A stretch of DNA of 64,000 nt, taken from NCBI GenBank assembly GCA_934446365.1, contig CAKSDZ010000001.1, positions 310,001 to 374,000 of the forward strand, in the 5' to 3' direction. This DNA comes from an uncultured Eubacteriales bacterium. Lineage in GTDB: Bacteria > Bacillota > Clostridia > Oscillospirales > CAG-272. Positions 49,033-58,465 of this stretch are shown one piece after another; position 1 is the first letter of the stretch; each line of letters starts with the position of its first letter. Under the pieces are notes generated by a model, which saw nothing but the letters and a program-made list of their open reading frames with translations, did no database searches and was not told the DNA's origin. Made by a program: the position numbers and the translations under genes.

Positions 49033-50505
49033 TCATTGTGCAGGAAGCTGTCCCTTGCCCTTTTGCTTTGTAAGCTTAATGGTAAATTCACAGTATTCTC
49101 CCTGACGGCTGGAGACGGAAATATCCTCACCGAGATTGTCCATGATCGTCTTGCAGATATAAAGACCAAGTCCCACTCCCGTTTTATCGAGTCCACGGCT
49201 CTTGTCGCTCTTGTAGAAGCGGTCGAATACATGCGGAATATCCTCCGCCGAAATGCCGACGCCTTCATTGTATACCTTGACGACAACCTTTGTCTGCTCC
49301 TCCGTGATGGAAATGCGGTATTTTCCGCCGTCCTTGGAGAACTTGACCGCGTTGTCGCAGATGTTGTAGAGCACCTGATTAATAGCGTCCTTATCGGAAT
49401 AAACGATTAGCTTCTCCTCCGGTGCGTCAAATTCCACATCCAGCTTTTTGGAATCGATTTTTGCTTCAAATGAGAGCAAAATGATCCTTGCCATTTCGCA
49501 GATATCAAACGCTGTCTTCTCGAATTTGCGGTTCCCGGATTCCATTCTCGATATATCGAGAAGCGAAGAGACAAGTCTCGAAAGGCGTTTGACCTCCTGT
49601 CCGATGATTTCGAGATAATACGGCTGCTTTTCCGGCGGAATCGCGCCTTCGAGGATTCCGTCGATAAAGCCTGCGATTGACGTCATCGGTGTGCGAAGAT
49701 CGTGAGAAACATTCGCAAGGAACGAGCTGCGTGTATATTCATAATTCGCAAGCGAATCCGCCATGGAGTTGAACGCCGTAGCCAGCTCCGCGATTTCATC
49801 CTCTCCGACCACAGGAATTTTTACATCGAATTTGCCCTTGGCAAAATTCCTCGTCGCATATGTCATTTGCTTGATTGGGGAAACGATTTTTTCCGTGATG
49901 AAATAAACCGCGACAAAGCTTGCGATCATCACCCACAGACTGGCAAGCACGATGGTTTTGACCGTATTGACCGTCAGATCGTTCGGCGTACCGGCGCTGT
50001 AACAGACGATCAGCGCGCCGGCATACGTTTGTGTGTTGGTATATTGAAACGGCGTGATCAAAACGCCGTATTTTCGGTCGAGAAGCCCGTCCATATCCGT
50101 ATACAGTCTGCTGCCCGTTTCCGCAGTTAGGCTTTCCAGAACTCTGTCGTCTTTGATGACCGTCCCCGTATAAAGATTCTCGGTGGAGACCAAGATTCGT
50201 CCCTCGGGAGTGGTGATAAAAATTGTCATCTGCTCTGCGCTTTTCGACAGAATATCTACCATATTGGTGATATCGCTCTGTTTTAGTGAAATGATCTTTT
50301 CAAAGCTCATCGGCAGAGGAAACGAATTGATCGCAAGCTTCAAATATTCCACCATGGAGTTCAAGGTGGTATCGGCGATCGTTTGCTTGCGCGTGTTTTC
50401 CGAACGGATCGTCATAGAGCTGATAATCAGCGTAAGAACCGAAAAGCTGATAAAAATGATCAACAGAAAAGCCGAGATATATCTTGTAAAAATACTTTTT
50501 TTCAC
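49033..50505 (-). CDS. Sensor histidine kinase
   Basis: A 490-residue two-component sensor. TM1 is at about 12-32 (FLLIIFISFSVLTLIISSM). An extracytoplasmic sensor of about 130 residues follows (PEGRILVSTENLY and GVLITPFQYTNTQTYAGALIV suggest a PAS-like or dCache-like fold), then TM2 (about 178-200). HAMP (about 200-255) leads to HisKA with FLANVSHDLRTPMTSIAGF (phospho-His), then HATPase with NQVLYNICDNAVKFS, the GVGISAED loop and GVGLGLYICK. The signal is unknown. The partner response regulator is 64 bp upstream and transcribed first, a PhoP/PhoR-like order. Confidence 0.94.
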   Translation of the reverse strand: MKKSIFTRYISAFLLIIFISFSVLTLIISSMTIRSENTRKQTIADTTLNSMVEYLKLAINSFPLPMSFEKIISLKQSDITNMVDILSKSAEQMTIFITTPEGRILVSTENLYTGTVIKDDRVLESLTAETGSRLYTDMDGLLDRKYGVLITPFQYTNTQTYAGALIVCYSAGTPNDLTVNTVKTIVLASLWVMIASFVAVYFITEKIVSPIKQMTYATRNFAKGKFDVKIPVVGEDEIAELATAFNSMADSLANYEYTRSSFLANVSHDLRTPMTSIAGFIDGILEGAIPPEKQPYYLEIIGQEVKRLSRLVSSLLDISRMESGNRKFEKTAFDICEMARIILLSFEAKIDSKKLDVEFDAPEEKLIVYSDKDAINQVLYNICDNAVKFSKDGGKYRISITEEQTKVVVKVYNEGVGISAEDIPHVFDRFYKSDKSRGLDKTGVGLGLYICKTIMDNLGEDISVSSRQGEYCEFTIKLTKQKGKGQLPAQ

Positions 50506-50569
50506 GAACTTCCTCTATCTCATAAACAGATTTGGCAGAGAAACCGTCTCTGCCAAAAACACCCGTGGA

Positions 50570-51259
50570 TTACGCCAAGAGCTCAAATTTGTAGCCGACG
50601 CCCCAAACGGTTTTCAGCACCCATTTGTCGCTCACGCCTTCCAGCTTTTCGCGAAGTCTCTTCACATGGACGTCGACCGTTCTCGAATCTCCAAGATAGT
50701 CGAAGCCCCACACCTTGTCGAGCAACTGATCGCGGGTAAACACTCTGTTATAGTTTGAGGCGAGAAAATAAAGCAGCTCCAGCTCCTTCGGCGGAATATC
50801 GATCGCCTTGCCCTTGACCTTGAGTTCATATTTTTGAAGCGAAATCTCAAGATTATCGAATTTCACACATTCCTCGTCGAGATGCGTGTCGCCCGCCTGA
50901 CAGCGGCGCAGCACCGCCTTAATCCGTGCGGAAAGCTCCTTCATATCCACAGGCTTCGCAAGAAAATCGTCGGCACCGAGTTCAAGTCCCAACACCTTAT
51001 CGAATACCTCTCCCTTGGCTGTCAGCATGATAATCGGCTTTGAGGACCCCTCGCGGATTTCCCGGCAAACCTGCCATCCGTCTTTTTTGGGCATCATAAT
51101 ATCGAGCAGAACAAGGTCGGGATCATACATCTTGAACATGCTGACTCCCTCCGCACCGTCTCCCGCTGTCTTGACCTCATATCCTTCGTTTTCCAGATAT
51201 AGCTTGATCGCCTCACAGATATGGGGATCATCGTCGATCACAAGTAATTTCGTGCTCAT
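50570..51259 (-). CDS. OmpR/PhoB-family response regulator
   Basis: The protein has 229 residues. The receiver domain has the acidic pair in LLVIDDDPHI, phospho-Asp in PDLVLLDIMMPKKDGW, Thr in IIMLTAKG and Lys in FLAKPVD. The winged-helix output domain (about 130-225) contains LTPKEL-like IPPKELELLYFLASNYNRVFTRDQLLDKVWG (only landmarks quoted), RTVDVHVKRLREKL and WGVGYKF. All phosphorylation residues are present. It is first in a two-gene operon with its kinase and has a near-consensus promoter. Confidence 0.96.
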   Translation of the reverse strand: MSTKLLVIDDDPHICEAIKLYLENEGYEVKTAGDGAEGVSMFKMYDPDLVLLDIMMPKKDGWQVCREIREGSSKPIIMLTAKGEVFDKVLGLELGADDFLAKPVDMKELSARIKAVLRRCQAGDTHLDEECVKFDNLEISLQKYELKVKGKAIDIPPKELELLYFLASNYNRVFTRDQLLDKVWGFDYLGDSRTVDVHVKRLREKLEGVSDKWVLKTVWGVGYKFELLA

Positions 51260-51302
51260 TGCTATTTTCCCTTTCCCTTATTTTGCATTTTTATGTAATC
51301 TA

Positions 51303-51331
51303 ATTATATCATTCCTGTTCTTTCTTGTAAA
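51303..51331 (-). promoter_or_regulatory. Promoter of the two-component operon
   Basis: Minus strand: TTTACA (51331-51326), 17-bp spacer, TATAAT (51308-51303), 43 bp before the response regulator start. Confidence 0.7.
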
Positions 51332-51389
51332 GAAAAAATTGATAAATTTATAGATCGTTCAATGATTTTTATAAATCTGTTCAAAAAGA

Positions 51390-51418
51390 TTGACATATAT
51401 TCCATTTTGCGCTAAAAT
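51390..51418 (+). promoter_or_regulatory. Promoter of ychF
   Basis: TTGACA (51390-51395), 17-bp spacer, TAAAAT (51413-51418), 48 bp before the ychF ATG. It is divergent from the two-component promoter. Confidence 0.7.
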
Positions 51419-51466
51419 ATTATGATGAAAATGATATTTGTAAGTATACAGTAAAGGATGTAAGCT

Positions 51467-52561
51467 ATGAAACTCGGAATCGTCGGCCTGCCGAACGTCG
51501 GCAAAAGCACGCTTTTCAATGCCATCACAAACGCGGGTGCGCAGTCTGCCAATTATCCGTTCTGCACCATTGAACCAAACGTCGGAATGGTTGCCGTACC
51601 GGATGCGCGGCTCGATGCGCTTGCGAAAATGTATAATCCGGAAAAATACACGCCTGCCGTGATCGAATTTGTCGATATTGCGGGACTTGTCAAGGGCGCC
51701 TCCAAGGGCGAGGGACTGGGCAACAAATTTCTCTCCCATATCAGAGAAACCGACGCGATTATCCATCTTGTCCGCTGTTTTGAGAATGGGAACATCATCC
51801 ATGTCGAGGGCAACGTCAATCCTCTGCGCGACATCGAAACCATCAATCTCGAATTGATTTTTTCGGATCTTGAAATCTTGGAGCGCAGGATTTCCCGCAC
51901 GGAAAAGGCGATGAAAGGGGATAAAACGCTCGCACAGGAGCTGGCTGTCCTGAATAAAGTCAAAGCGGCTTTGGAAAACGGAATCAGTGCACGTGCCGTC
52001 CCGCTTACCGACGATGAAAAAGCGATGATAGCGGACGTCGAGCTGCTTTCCATGAAGCCTATCATTTATGTCGCCAACATCAGTGAGGATCAGATCGGAG
52101 AGCAGTTCAAGGAAACCGAAACCTATCGGTCGCTCGAAAGGCTCGCAAAAAGCGAGGGAGCGGAGCTGCTGACCATCTGCGCCGAAATTGAAAGCGAAAT
52201 CGCCGAGCTTGACGGAGAGGACAAAGAAGCGTTTCTCGACGACCTCGGCATCGAGGAAAGCGGTCTTGATATGCTGATCAAGGCCAGCTATCATCTGCTC
52301 GGCTATATCAGCTTTTTGACGGCAGGACCCAAGGAGGTGCGCGCGTGGACAATCGTCGACGGAACCAAGGCGCCGCAGGCCGCAGGCAAAATCCATTCGG
52401 ATATGGAGCGCGGCTTTATCCGCGCGGAGGTCATTTCCTTTGACGATCTCATGGCGTGCGGCTCCATGACCGCCGCCAAGGAAAAGGGGCTTATCCGCAG
52501 CGAGGGCAAGGATTATGTCTTCCGCGACGGCGATATCGTCGTCATTCGCTTCAACGTCTGA
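51467..52561 (+). CDS. ychF: Redox-regulated ATPase/GTPase YchF
   Basis: A 364-residue Obg-family P-loop NTPase (OLA1 homologue) that prefers ATP and binds ribosomes. G1 is GLPNVGKSTLFNAIT. Switch I is NYPFCTIEPNVG, G3 DIAGLVKGAS, and the NVAN-like region carries YVANISE. The C-terminal TGS-like domain has TAGPKEVRAWTI, KAPQAAGKIHSDMERGFIRAEV and the terminal KDYVFRDGDIVVIRFNV. Normal length. It starts a plus-strand unit with nfo and the sugar kinase. Confidence 0.97.
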   Translation: MKLGIVGLPNVGKSTLFNAITNAGAQSANYPFCTIEPNVGMVAVPDARLDALAKMYNPEKYTPAVIEFVDIAGLVKGASKGEGLGNKFLSHIRETDAIIHLVRCFENGNIIHVEGNVNPLRDIETINLELIFSDLEILERRISRTEKAMKGDKTLAQELAVLNKVKAALENGISARAVPLTDDEKAMIADVELLSMKPIIYVANISEDQIGEQFKETETYRSLERLAKSEGAELLTICAEIESEIAELDGEDKEAFLDDLGIEESGLDMLIKASYHLLGYISFLTAGPKEVRAWTIVDGTKAPQAAGKIHSDMERGFIRAEVISFDDLMACGSMTAAKEKGLIRSEGKDYVFRDGDIVVIRFNV

Positions 52562-52574
52562 TAAGGAGGGACAT

Positions 52575-53411
52575 ATGCTTAGAATCGGATGTCATCTTTC
52601 GGCGTCGGGCGGATATCTCGCGATGGGAAGGACCGCCGAGCGCATCGGAGCCAATACTTTTGCCTTTTTCACAAGAAATCCCCGCGGCGGCGCGGCCAAG
52701 CAAATCGACGAGAAAGATGCCGCAGCCTTTACCGAGCTTGCCGGAAATGCGGGGATTTCCGAGCTTGTCGCCCATTCTCCGTATACGCTCAATCCCTGCT
52801 CTTCGGACAAGCATTTGCGGGAATTTGCAAGAGATACGATGCGCGACGACCTTGTCCGCATGGAATATACGCCCGGCAATTTCTATAATTTTCATCCCGG
52901 CTGTCATACCGGACAAGGCGTGGAAGCCGGCATCGACGAAACGGCGCAGATGTTAAACGATGTCTTAACGCCGGAGCAGACCACGACGGTTCTCATCGAA
53001 ACGATGGCCGGCAAAGGCTCGGAAATCGGAAAAACCTTCGGAGAAATCCGGGATATCATGGATCGCGTAGAGAGAAAGGACAAGATCGGTGTTTGTCTTG
53101 ATACCTGTCACATTTGGGAAGCGGGATACGACGTGCGGGACGGCCTTGACGGCGTGCTCGCCGAATTTGACGAGGTGATCGGCCTTTCTCATTTACGGGC
53201 AATTCATCTGAACGACAGCATGAATCCGCGCGGAGCCAAAAAGGACAGACATGCCAAAATCGGAGAGGGTCAAATCGGACTTGAAGCGCTGGTACGCGTA
53301 ATGAATCATGAGAAGCTGCACACGCTTCCTTTCATTCTCGAAACACCGACCGACGACGACGGACATAAAGTCGAAATCGAAATGCTGCGCAGCTTATATA
53401 AATGGCAATAA
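52575..53411 (+). CDS. nfo: Endonuclease IV (AP endonuclease)
   Basis: The protein has 278 residues from the ATG at 52575, which has AAGGAGGG upstream; a longer in-frame start lies inside ychF. It is a TIM-barrel trinuclear-zinc enzyme that nicks DNA 5' of abasic sites. Metal and active-site residues can be followed in RIGCHLSASGG, LVAHSPYTLNPC, YNFHPGCHTG, LIETMAGKGSEIG, GVCLDTCHIWEAGYDV, IHLNDSMN, the RHAKIGEGQIG loop and the C-terminal LETP. It is 13 bp from ychF. Confidence 0.96.
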   Translation: MLRIGCHLSASGGYLAMGRTAERIGANTFAFFTRNPRGGAAKQIDEKDAAAFTELAGNAGISELVAHSPYTLNPCSSDKHLREFARDTMRDDLVRMEYTPGNFYNFHPGCHTGQGVEAGIDETAQMLNDVLTPEQTTTVLIETMAGKGSEIGKTFGEIRDIMDRVERKDKIGVCLDTCHIWEAGYDVRDGLDGVLAEFDEVIGLSHLRAIHLNDSMNPRGAKKDRHAKIGEGQIGLEALVRVMNHEKLHTLPFILETPTDDDGHKVEIEMLRSLYKWQ

Positions 53412-53430
53412 CAAATTAGGGAGGTTCCAC

Positions 53431-54528
53431 ATGGATAAACTGCTTTCAGATGTTTTTTCGGTATTTGAAACCGGAGACAGTGCCGCGGGCTTTCAGCCGA
53501 TCACGGCAGGACATATCAATCACACATATGCGGTCTATGTTTTGGGAGAGGAAAGCCCGAAGTATATTCTGCAAAAAATCAATACCGACATTTTTAAAAA
53601 GCCCGACGAGCTGATTGCCAATATCAAGGGCGTATGCGCTCACATTCGGCGCAAGGTCACGGAGCGCGGCGGAGATCCGATGCGGGAGGCGCTGACACTG
53701 ATTCCGACCAAGGACGGCCATGATTATTACCATGATGCACAAAAGGGCTGCTGGCGCCTTTATTATTTCATCAGCGATTCGGAAGCCCACCAATGCGCAG
53801 ACCGTCCCGGCCTGCTTTACAGTGCGGCGGAGGCATTCGGCAATTTTCAGAAGCTGCTTTCCGATTATCCGGCGGACACGCTTTACGAAACCATCCCGAA
53901 TTTTCACAATACCGTATCCCGTTATGCGGATTTCATGCAGGCCGTCCGAGAGGATGCCGCGGGCCGCGCTTCGGAATGTGCTTATGAGATCGACGAGATC
54001 GGGAAGCATGAGAAATATGCGCATATCATCGTTGACGCACTTGCGGCCGGTGAGATTCCGCTGCGCGTCACGCACAACGATACCAAGCTCAACAATATCA
54101 TGATCGACAACAAGACCGGAAAAGGACTGTGTGTCATCGATCTTGACACGGTCATGCCCGGTTCCCTGCTTTATGATTTCGGTGACAGCATTCGCTTTGC
54201 CGCGTGCAATTCCGCCGAGGACGAGCCGGATCTCTCCAAGGTTTTCCTGAGATTGGATCTGTTCGAGGAATACACGGCGGGATTTCTCGCCGGTGTCGGC
54301 GAAAACATCACGAAAAAGGAAATCGAGCTTCTGCCGATATCTGCCCTCATCCTGACGTATGAGCTGGTGCTCCGCTTCCTCGGCGATTATCTGAACGGCG
54401 ACGTGTATTTTCAGGTGCATCGGGACAAACACAATCTCGAACGTGCCCGCGCCCAGCTAAGGCTCACGCTCGATATGGAAAGCAAGCTTTCCGATATGGC
54501 AAAGATCGTGGCTAAATATGTAAAATAA
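53431..54528 (+). CDS. NahK-like aminoglycoside-phosphotransferase-fold sugar kinase
   Basis: A 365-residue protein of the APH/choline kinase fold. AGHINHTYAVYV and YILQKINTDIFKKP match the nucleotide-binding lobe, VTHNDTKLNNIMID the catalytic loop (catalytic Asp, Asn), and CVIDLDTVMPGSLLYDFGDSIRF the metal-binding strand. In this group N-acetylhexosamine 1-kinase (NahK) phosphorylates GlcNAc/GalNAc, including sugars from mucin and milk glycans. Specificity here is inferred from fold-level resemblance. It is cotranscribed with nfo, which is unlikely to be functional coupling. GGGAGG precedes the ATG. Confidence 0.82.
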   Translation: MDKLLSDVFSVFETGDSAAGFQPITAGHINHTYAVYVLGEESPKYILQKINTDIFKKPDELIANIKGVCAHIRRKVTERGGDPMREALTLIPTKDGHDYYHDAQKGCWRLYYFISDSEAHQCADRPGLLYSAAEAFGNFQKLLSDYPADTLYETIPNFHNTVSRYADFMQAVREDAAGRASECAYEIDEIGKHEKYAHIIVDALAAGEIPLRVTHNDTKLNNIMIDNKTGKGLCVIDLDTVMPGSLLYDFGDSIRFAACNSAEDEPDLSKVFLRLDLFEEYTAGFLAGVGENITKKEIELLPISALILTYELVLRFLGDYLNGDVYFQVHRDKHNLERARAQLRLTLDMESKLSDMAKIVAKYVK

Positions 54529-54533
54529 AAAAT

Positions 54534-54566
54534 AAAAAGCGCTCGTCTTTTAGACAGGCGCTTTTT
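54534..54566. terminator. Bidirectional terminator
   Basis: AAAAAGCGCTCGTCT pairs with AGACAGGCGCTTTTT (one mismatch and a wobble). T-runs are present on both sides, serving the sugar kinase gene (+) and topB (-). Confidence 0.8.
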
Positions 54567-54569
54567 GTT

Positions 54570-56708
54570 TTAATCTTTCCCGAAATCAAATACGACCTTT
54601 CCCTCTTCGAGCTTCAAATAAGCGTCGAACGGCTTCCCGTTTTTGCTGATGAATCCCTGTATTTTTGCGCTTCTTCCCGTTTCGAGAAGCAGTTGCATAT
54701 TGGATTTTGAGATCACGCGGCGGCAAAGGAACCCGTAGACGGAGAACGTGCAGCCGTCCTTGTATCCGCTGCAGCTGTATCCGTTTTTATAACGCACAAC
54801 GTCCTTTCCGCAAAGCGGACACTTTCCGACGACATCTCCGAAAAAACCCGTATCCTTGTCCGTTTCCGGCGGCTCTTTCGGGCGGTTGAATACCTGCGCG
54901 ATTTCCGCTTCGGCAAGTGCGATGCTCTCCTCAACGCTCATTTTTCCGTGATACACCTTTTTGAGTGCCTGTCCCATCTCGCTTGTCTTGTACTTGTCCA
55001 TCGAAATTTTCATGCGAATAAGGGATTTGATGAGATATTCTCCGTCCGGAAGAATATAGTAGACGTCCTTTTTCAGCTCGATATAACCGCTGTTCCGTGC
55101 ATTGTCGATGATGCCCGTCCGTGTCGCCTCCGTACCGAGCTCGAGTCCCTCGAAAATCGCGCGGTAATCCTCTTCGTCATTCTCCGCGTCGGCAGCTACA
55201 TCGGAAGAAGCATCCGAGGCGGCCTGCGCTGCGCTTTGTTCCTCTCGAAACGGATTTTTCAGGTAATTGTTGAGCGTTTCAATGGTATAATGCTTCGGCG
55301 GGGTGGTTTCCTTTTCCTTCGGCTGAAACCGGATGTTCACCTCATCTCCAACCTCCAGCTTCGGCAGGATTTTATCCGATTTGGAATAATCGTCGTACTT
55401 TGTCCAGCCGGGCTCGAGAATCACGGTGCCCTTTAAGGAAAATTCCTCATATCCGCCGACGTCGATTTTGATTTCCGTCTTTTCCGCGACGCATTCCTCC
55501 GAACAGAACACAGCGACAAAGCGGCGCATAATCGCCGCATAGATTTGATTTTCTTTTTCCGACAACGCTCCCTTTGCCGGTATTTTATACGTCGGCGTGA
55601 GCGCGGAATGCGATTCTATTTTGCTGTCGTCAAAAATTGTTTTTTTATCTTTAAATGCGACAGGATAGCCGATTTTCCCTACATTTTCAAGGATTTTTTT
55701 GACCTTGTCCTTTTCCGCCGTCGCCAAATACTCGGAATTGGTTCGGGGATAGGTGACGTATCCGTTCTCATACAGCCGCTGAATGATTTCAAGGCTTTCC
55801 GTCATCGGCATCTTGTATTTTTTGCCGAGCATATTTTGAAGCTTGGACAGCGAATAGAGCTTTCCGGGGGACAGCGTGTCCTTCTTTCTTTTTTTATCCG
55901 TTACAATCGCTTTGGAAGCGTTGTATTTTTCGCATAAGGCTTCCGCCTTTTCCAGCTCATCCTTGCCGAATTTCTGCTTGCTGGTAAGCTCAACCACTTC
56001 CCCTCCGGTTTCCTCTTTGCTGACGATTCCGTAATAAAGCTCCGGAACAAAATTCCGAATCGCCATGTCACGGTCATAAATCGCTTTCACAATCGGAACG
56101 ATGACGCGCCCGATGCGCAGAAGCTTTCCTGTTTTCAGCGTGGCATAGCGCGTCAGATTGACGCCGTAAAGCCAATCGATATAGGTCCTCGCAAAGCCCT
56201 CGTCGGCAAGGCGCTGATATTCGCTCTCGTCCTTCATGTCGGCAAGCGCTGAGGCGACTGTCTCCGGCGTCTGGTCAGGAAGCCATAGACGGAGGAATTT
56301 TTTGCTTTCCGAAAGAGCGTTCTCCACACATAGACGAACGATGATTTCGCCCTCACGGTCGGCGTCTCCGGCATTGACAATGGTATCGACATCCGGCCTT
56401 CCGCAAAGCTTTTTAATCAGCTCAAACTGACGGGCGGCGCCGGCATCCGTCTGTTTTGCGGCGTCCTTTTTGATGCGGAATTTGAATTTTTCCGGAAAAC
56501 ACGGGAGATTGTCCATTGTCCATCTGACGGTTTCCGGCGGGTTTTCCTCATAATCCTCGATATCGCAAAGAGAAAAGAGATGACCAAACGCCCAAGTTAC
56601 GAGGAAGCCTTCTCCCTCATAATACCCGCTCATTTTGGTCATCTTACCGCCGATGCCCGCAATGATATTGCGGGCAAGGCTCGGTTTTTCAGCGATAATG
56701 AGAATCAT
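54570..56708 (-). CDS. topB: DNA topoisomerase III (type IA)
   Basis: A 712-residue type IA topoisomerase. The TOPRIM domain starts LIIAEKPSLARNIIAGIGG and continues with VNAGDADREGEIIVRLC. The catalytic Tyr lies in NGYVTYPRTNSEYL, and RTGIIDNARNSGYIELK is characteristic of TopB. One C-terminal zinc ribbon is present (CPLCGKDVVRYKNGYSCSGY, Cys pairs visible), followed by a short tail (SKNGKPFDAYLKLEEGKVVF). It decatenates and relaxes DNA. Residues 512-530 form an Ala/Asp/Ser-rich insert. A chromosomal topB beside a MATE gene is ordinary in Clostridia, although TopB homologues are also carried on conjugative elements; no other element genes are seen. Confidence 0.94.
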   Translation of the reverse strand: MILIIAEKPSLARNIIAGIGGKMTKMSGYYEGEGFLVTWAFGHLFSLCDIEDYEENPPETVRWTMDNLPCFPEKFKFRIKKDAAKQTDAGAARQFELIKKLCGRPDVDTIVNAGDADREGEIIVRLCVENALSESKKFLRLWLPDQTPETVASALADMKDESEYQRLADEGFARTYIDWLYGVNLTRYATLKTGKLLRIGRVIVPIVKAIYDRDMAIRNFVPELYYGIVSKEETGGEVVELTSKQKFGKDELEKAEALCEKYNASKAIVTDKKRKKDTLSPGKLYSLSKLQNMLGKKYKMPMTESLEIIQRLYENGYVTYPRTNSEYLATAEKDKVKKILENVGKIGYPVAFKDKKTIFDDSKIESHSALTPTYKIPAKGALSEKENQIYAAIMRRFVAVFCSEECVAEKTEIKIDVGGYEEFSLKGTVILEPGWTKYDDYSKSDKILPKLEVGDEVNIRFQPKEKETTPPKHYTIETLNNYLKNPFREEQSAAQAASDASSDVAADAENDEEDYRAIFEGLELGTEATRTGIIDNARNSGYIELKKDVYYILPDGEYLIKSLIRMKISMDKYKTSEMGQALKKVYHGKMSVEESIALAEAEIAQVFNRPKEPPETDKDTGFFGDVVGKCPLCGKDVVRYKNGYSCSGYKDGCTFSVYGFLCRRVISKSNMQLLLETGRSAKIQGFISKNGKPFDAYLKLEEGKVVFDFGKD

Positions 56709-56733
56709 GTGTTACATTCCCTTTCGGTTTTGT

Positions 56734-58161
56734 TTAAGAAACGGCACTCCGAACAGATGCCGGCTCCTCCGTTTTTGCCTTCTGCTTGGGAAATTTTCGG
56801 CTGATGATAAGATAACAGATAAAATGCGCGCTGGCGGTCAAAATCCATGAGATCGGATAGGACCAGAAAAGAACCTCCCAAGTGCGGTGCGCGGCAAAAT
56901 AGGTGTGGATCCAAGCAATCCGGAATCCGCAGATTCCGATAATAGAGACTGCCATCGGTACGGCGGAGCGTCCGAGACCGCGGAGCTGTCCCACCAAAAC
57001 GTCCATAATGCCGCAAAGGAAATAGGTGCTGCATATAATGACAAGCCGTCGGTATCCGAAAGCGACCGCTTCGGGATCCTTGGGAATATAAATGCGCAGG
57101 AGCGATTCTCCGAAAACGAGACCGATTGCGCCGAGGACAACGCCGACAACCGTCACGCAGGCAACGCATTGGCCGAGAATCTTTTTGGTGCGCTTATATT
57201 CGCCGGCGGCATAATTCTGTCCCGTGAAATTGAGCGCGGCGTGATACAGAGAGTTCATCGACATATTAATAAAGGTTTCGATATTGGAGGATGCGGCGCT
57301 GCCGCTGGTATACGGTGTGCGATTTACTGCGACGTAAGGCACGTCGAACGAATTGATCGACGATTGAATCAGCATATTGGATATGGAAAATACCGAATTT
57401 TGGATACAAGCCGGCAAGCCGATTTTAAAGATCTGTGCCATTACATCCGCATGAATGCGGAGCTTTTTGAGAACAAGCCTGCACATCGTATGCTGCCGCA
57501 TCAGGCAAACGATCACAAGAACTGCTGAAATCATCTGCGATATAATGGTCGCAAGAGCCACTCCCGCGACATCCATATGGAAAACAAGCACGAATACGAT
57601 GTTCAATATCACATTGACGGCGCCGGAAAGCGTCAGAAAATAAAGCGGACGCTTGGTATCTCCGGTAGCCCTCAAAACCGAGCTTCCGAAGTTATAAAGC
57701 ATATTGAAAGGCGCGCCGATAAAATAAATCTTCATGTAAAGCGCCGACTGATCGATAATCGCCGCAGAGGTATCCATCCATTCGAGAAACGTGCGGGAGA
57801 AAAGAAGACCGATAACCGCTACGATCACGCCGGAAATCAGCGCTATGGAAATGGAGGTATGTACCGCCTTTTGCGTCGCTTCCCTGTCGCCGGTCCCATA
57901 TCCGCGCGCCACAAGAACGCTGGCACCGACGGAAAGCCCGATAAAGGCATTTACGATCAGACTGGTAAGCGAGCCGGTAGCGCCAATCGCACCAACCGCC
58001 GTATTGGACGACGCCGAAAACTGTCCGACGACGATCAGGTCCGCCGCATTGTAAAGCAGCTGGAGCATATTGGTCAGCATCAGCGAAACGGAGAAGCGAA
58101 TGATTTTTCCGAGCAGCGGACCGTTTGTCATATCGATTTCATAATTTACCTTTTTTCTCAT
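56734..58161 (-). CDS. MATE-family multidrug/metabolite exporter
   Basis: A 475-residue protein with twelve hydrophobic segments in the two-fold MATE layout. It starts NGPLLGKIIRFSVSLMLTNMLQLLYNAADLIVVGQF and has the GAIGATGSLTSLIVNAFIGLSVGASVLVARGYG helix and RATGDTKRPL between repeats. MATE proteins use Na+ or H+ gradients to export cationic drugs or metabolites; substrate unknown. It has a good own promoter upstream and ends 25 bp before topB, so topB may be its operon partner. Confidence 0.94.
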   Translation of the reverse strand: MRKKVNYEIDMTNGPLLGKIIRFSVSLMLTNMLQLLYNAADLIVVGQFSASSNTAVGAIGATGSLTSLIVNAFIGLSVGASVLVARGYGTGDREATQKAVHTSISIALISGVIVAVIGLLFSRTFLEWMDTSAAIIDQSALYMKIYFIGAPFNMLYNFGSSVLRATGDTKRPLYFLTLSGAVNVILNIVFVLVFHMDVAGVALATIISQMISAVLVIVCLMRQHTMCRLVLKKLRIHADVMAQIFKIGLPACIQNSVFSISNMLIQSSINSFDVPYVAVNRTPYTSGSAASSNIETFINMSMNSLYHAALNFTGQNYAAGEYKRTKKILGQCVACVTVVGVVLGAIGLVFGESLLRIYIPKDPEAVAFGYRRLVIICSTYFLCGIMDVLVGQLRGLGRSAVPMAVSIIGICGFRIAWIHTYFAAHRTWEVLFWSYPISWILTASAHFICYLIISRKFPKQKAKTEEPASVRSAVS

Positions 58162-58268
58162 ATATCTCCTCTGGATCCAAGGAAAAGCAATATCTCAATA
58201 TATGAAATAAGATCGCCTTTGATCAGAAAATTTGCAAGAATTTTGTTTGTTTTTTCACAAGTCTAAAT

Positions 58269-58297
58269 ATTATATCACAAGAACTTTGCAAAATCAA
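58269..58297 (-). promoter_or_regulatory. Promoter of the MATE-topB unit
   Basis: Minus strand: TTGATT (58297-58292), 17-bp spacer, TATAAT (58274-58269), about 107 bp before the MATE start. The rest of the 304-bp gap (58162-58465) holds this promoter and two hairpins near the 3' end of the rhamnosidase gene. Confidence 0.65.
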
Positions 58298-58370
58298 GCT
58301 GTCTATCCTGTTCAAAGATTATAAAAATCATCCGGCAAAACGGCGGATTTTTATCGTTTTTGATTATCAC

Positions 58371-58400
58371 AAAAACCACCCGCAAAGCGGATGGTTTTTT
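58371..58400 (-). terminator. Terminator of the rhamnosidase transcript
   Basis: AAAACCACCCGC (58372-58383) pairs with GCGGATGGTTTT (58387-58398) through one G-U, with T-runs on both sides. A second, less perfect hairpin (around 58323-58352) follows. Confidence 0.7.
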
Positions 58401-58465
58401 CATATAAAAAATCAGGAATCGAAAATCCCATATATCATCGATAGATTGTTGCTTTCTGCACGCTC

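Noticed and set aside
51359..52396. A 345-codon open frame on the minus strand
   Set aside because: Antisense to ychF, whose G motifs and TGS-like end are intact; it also crosses the ychF promoter.
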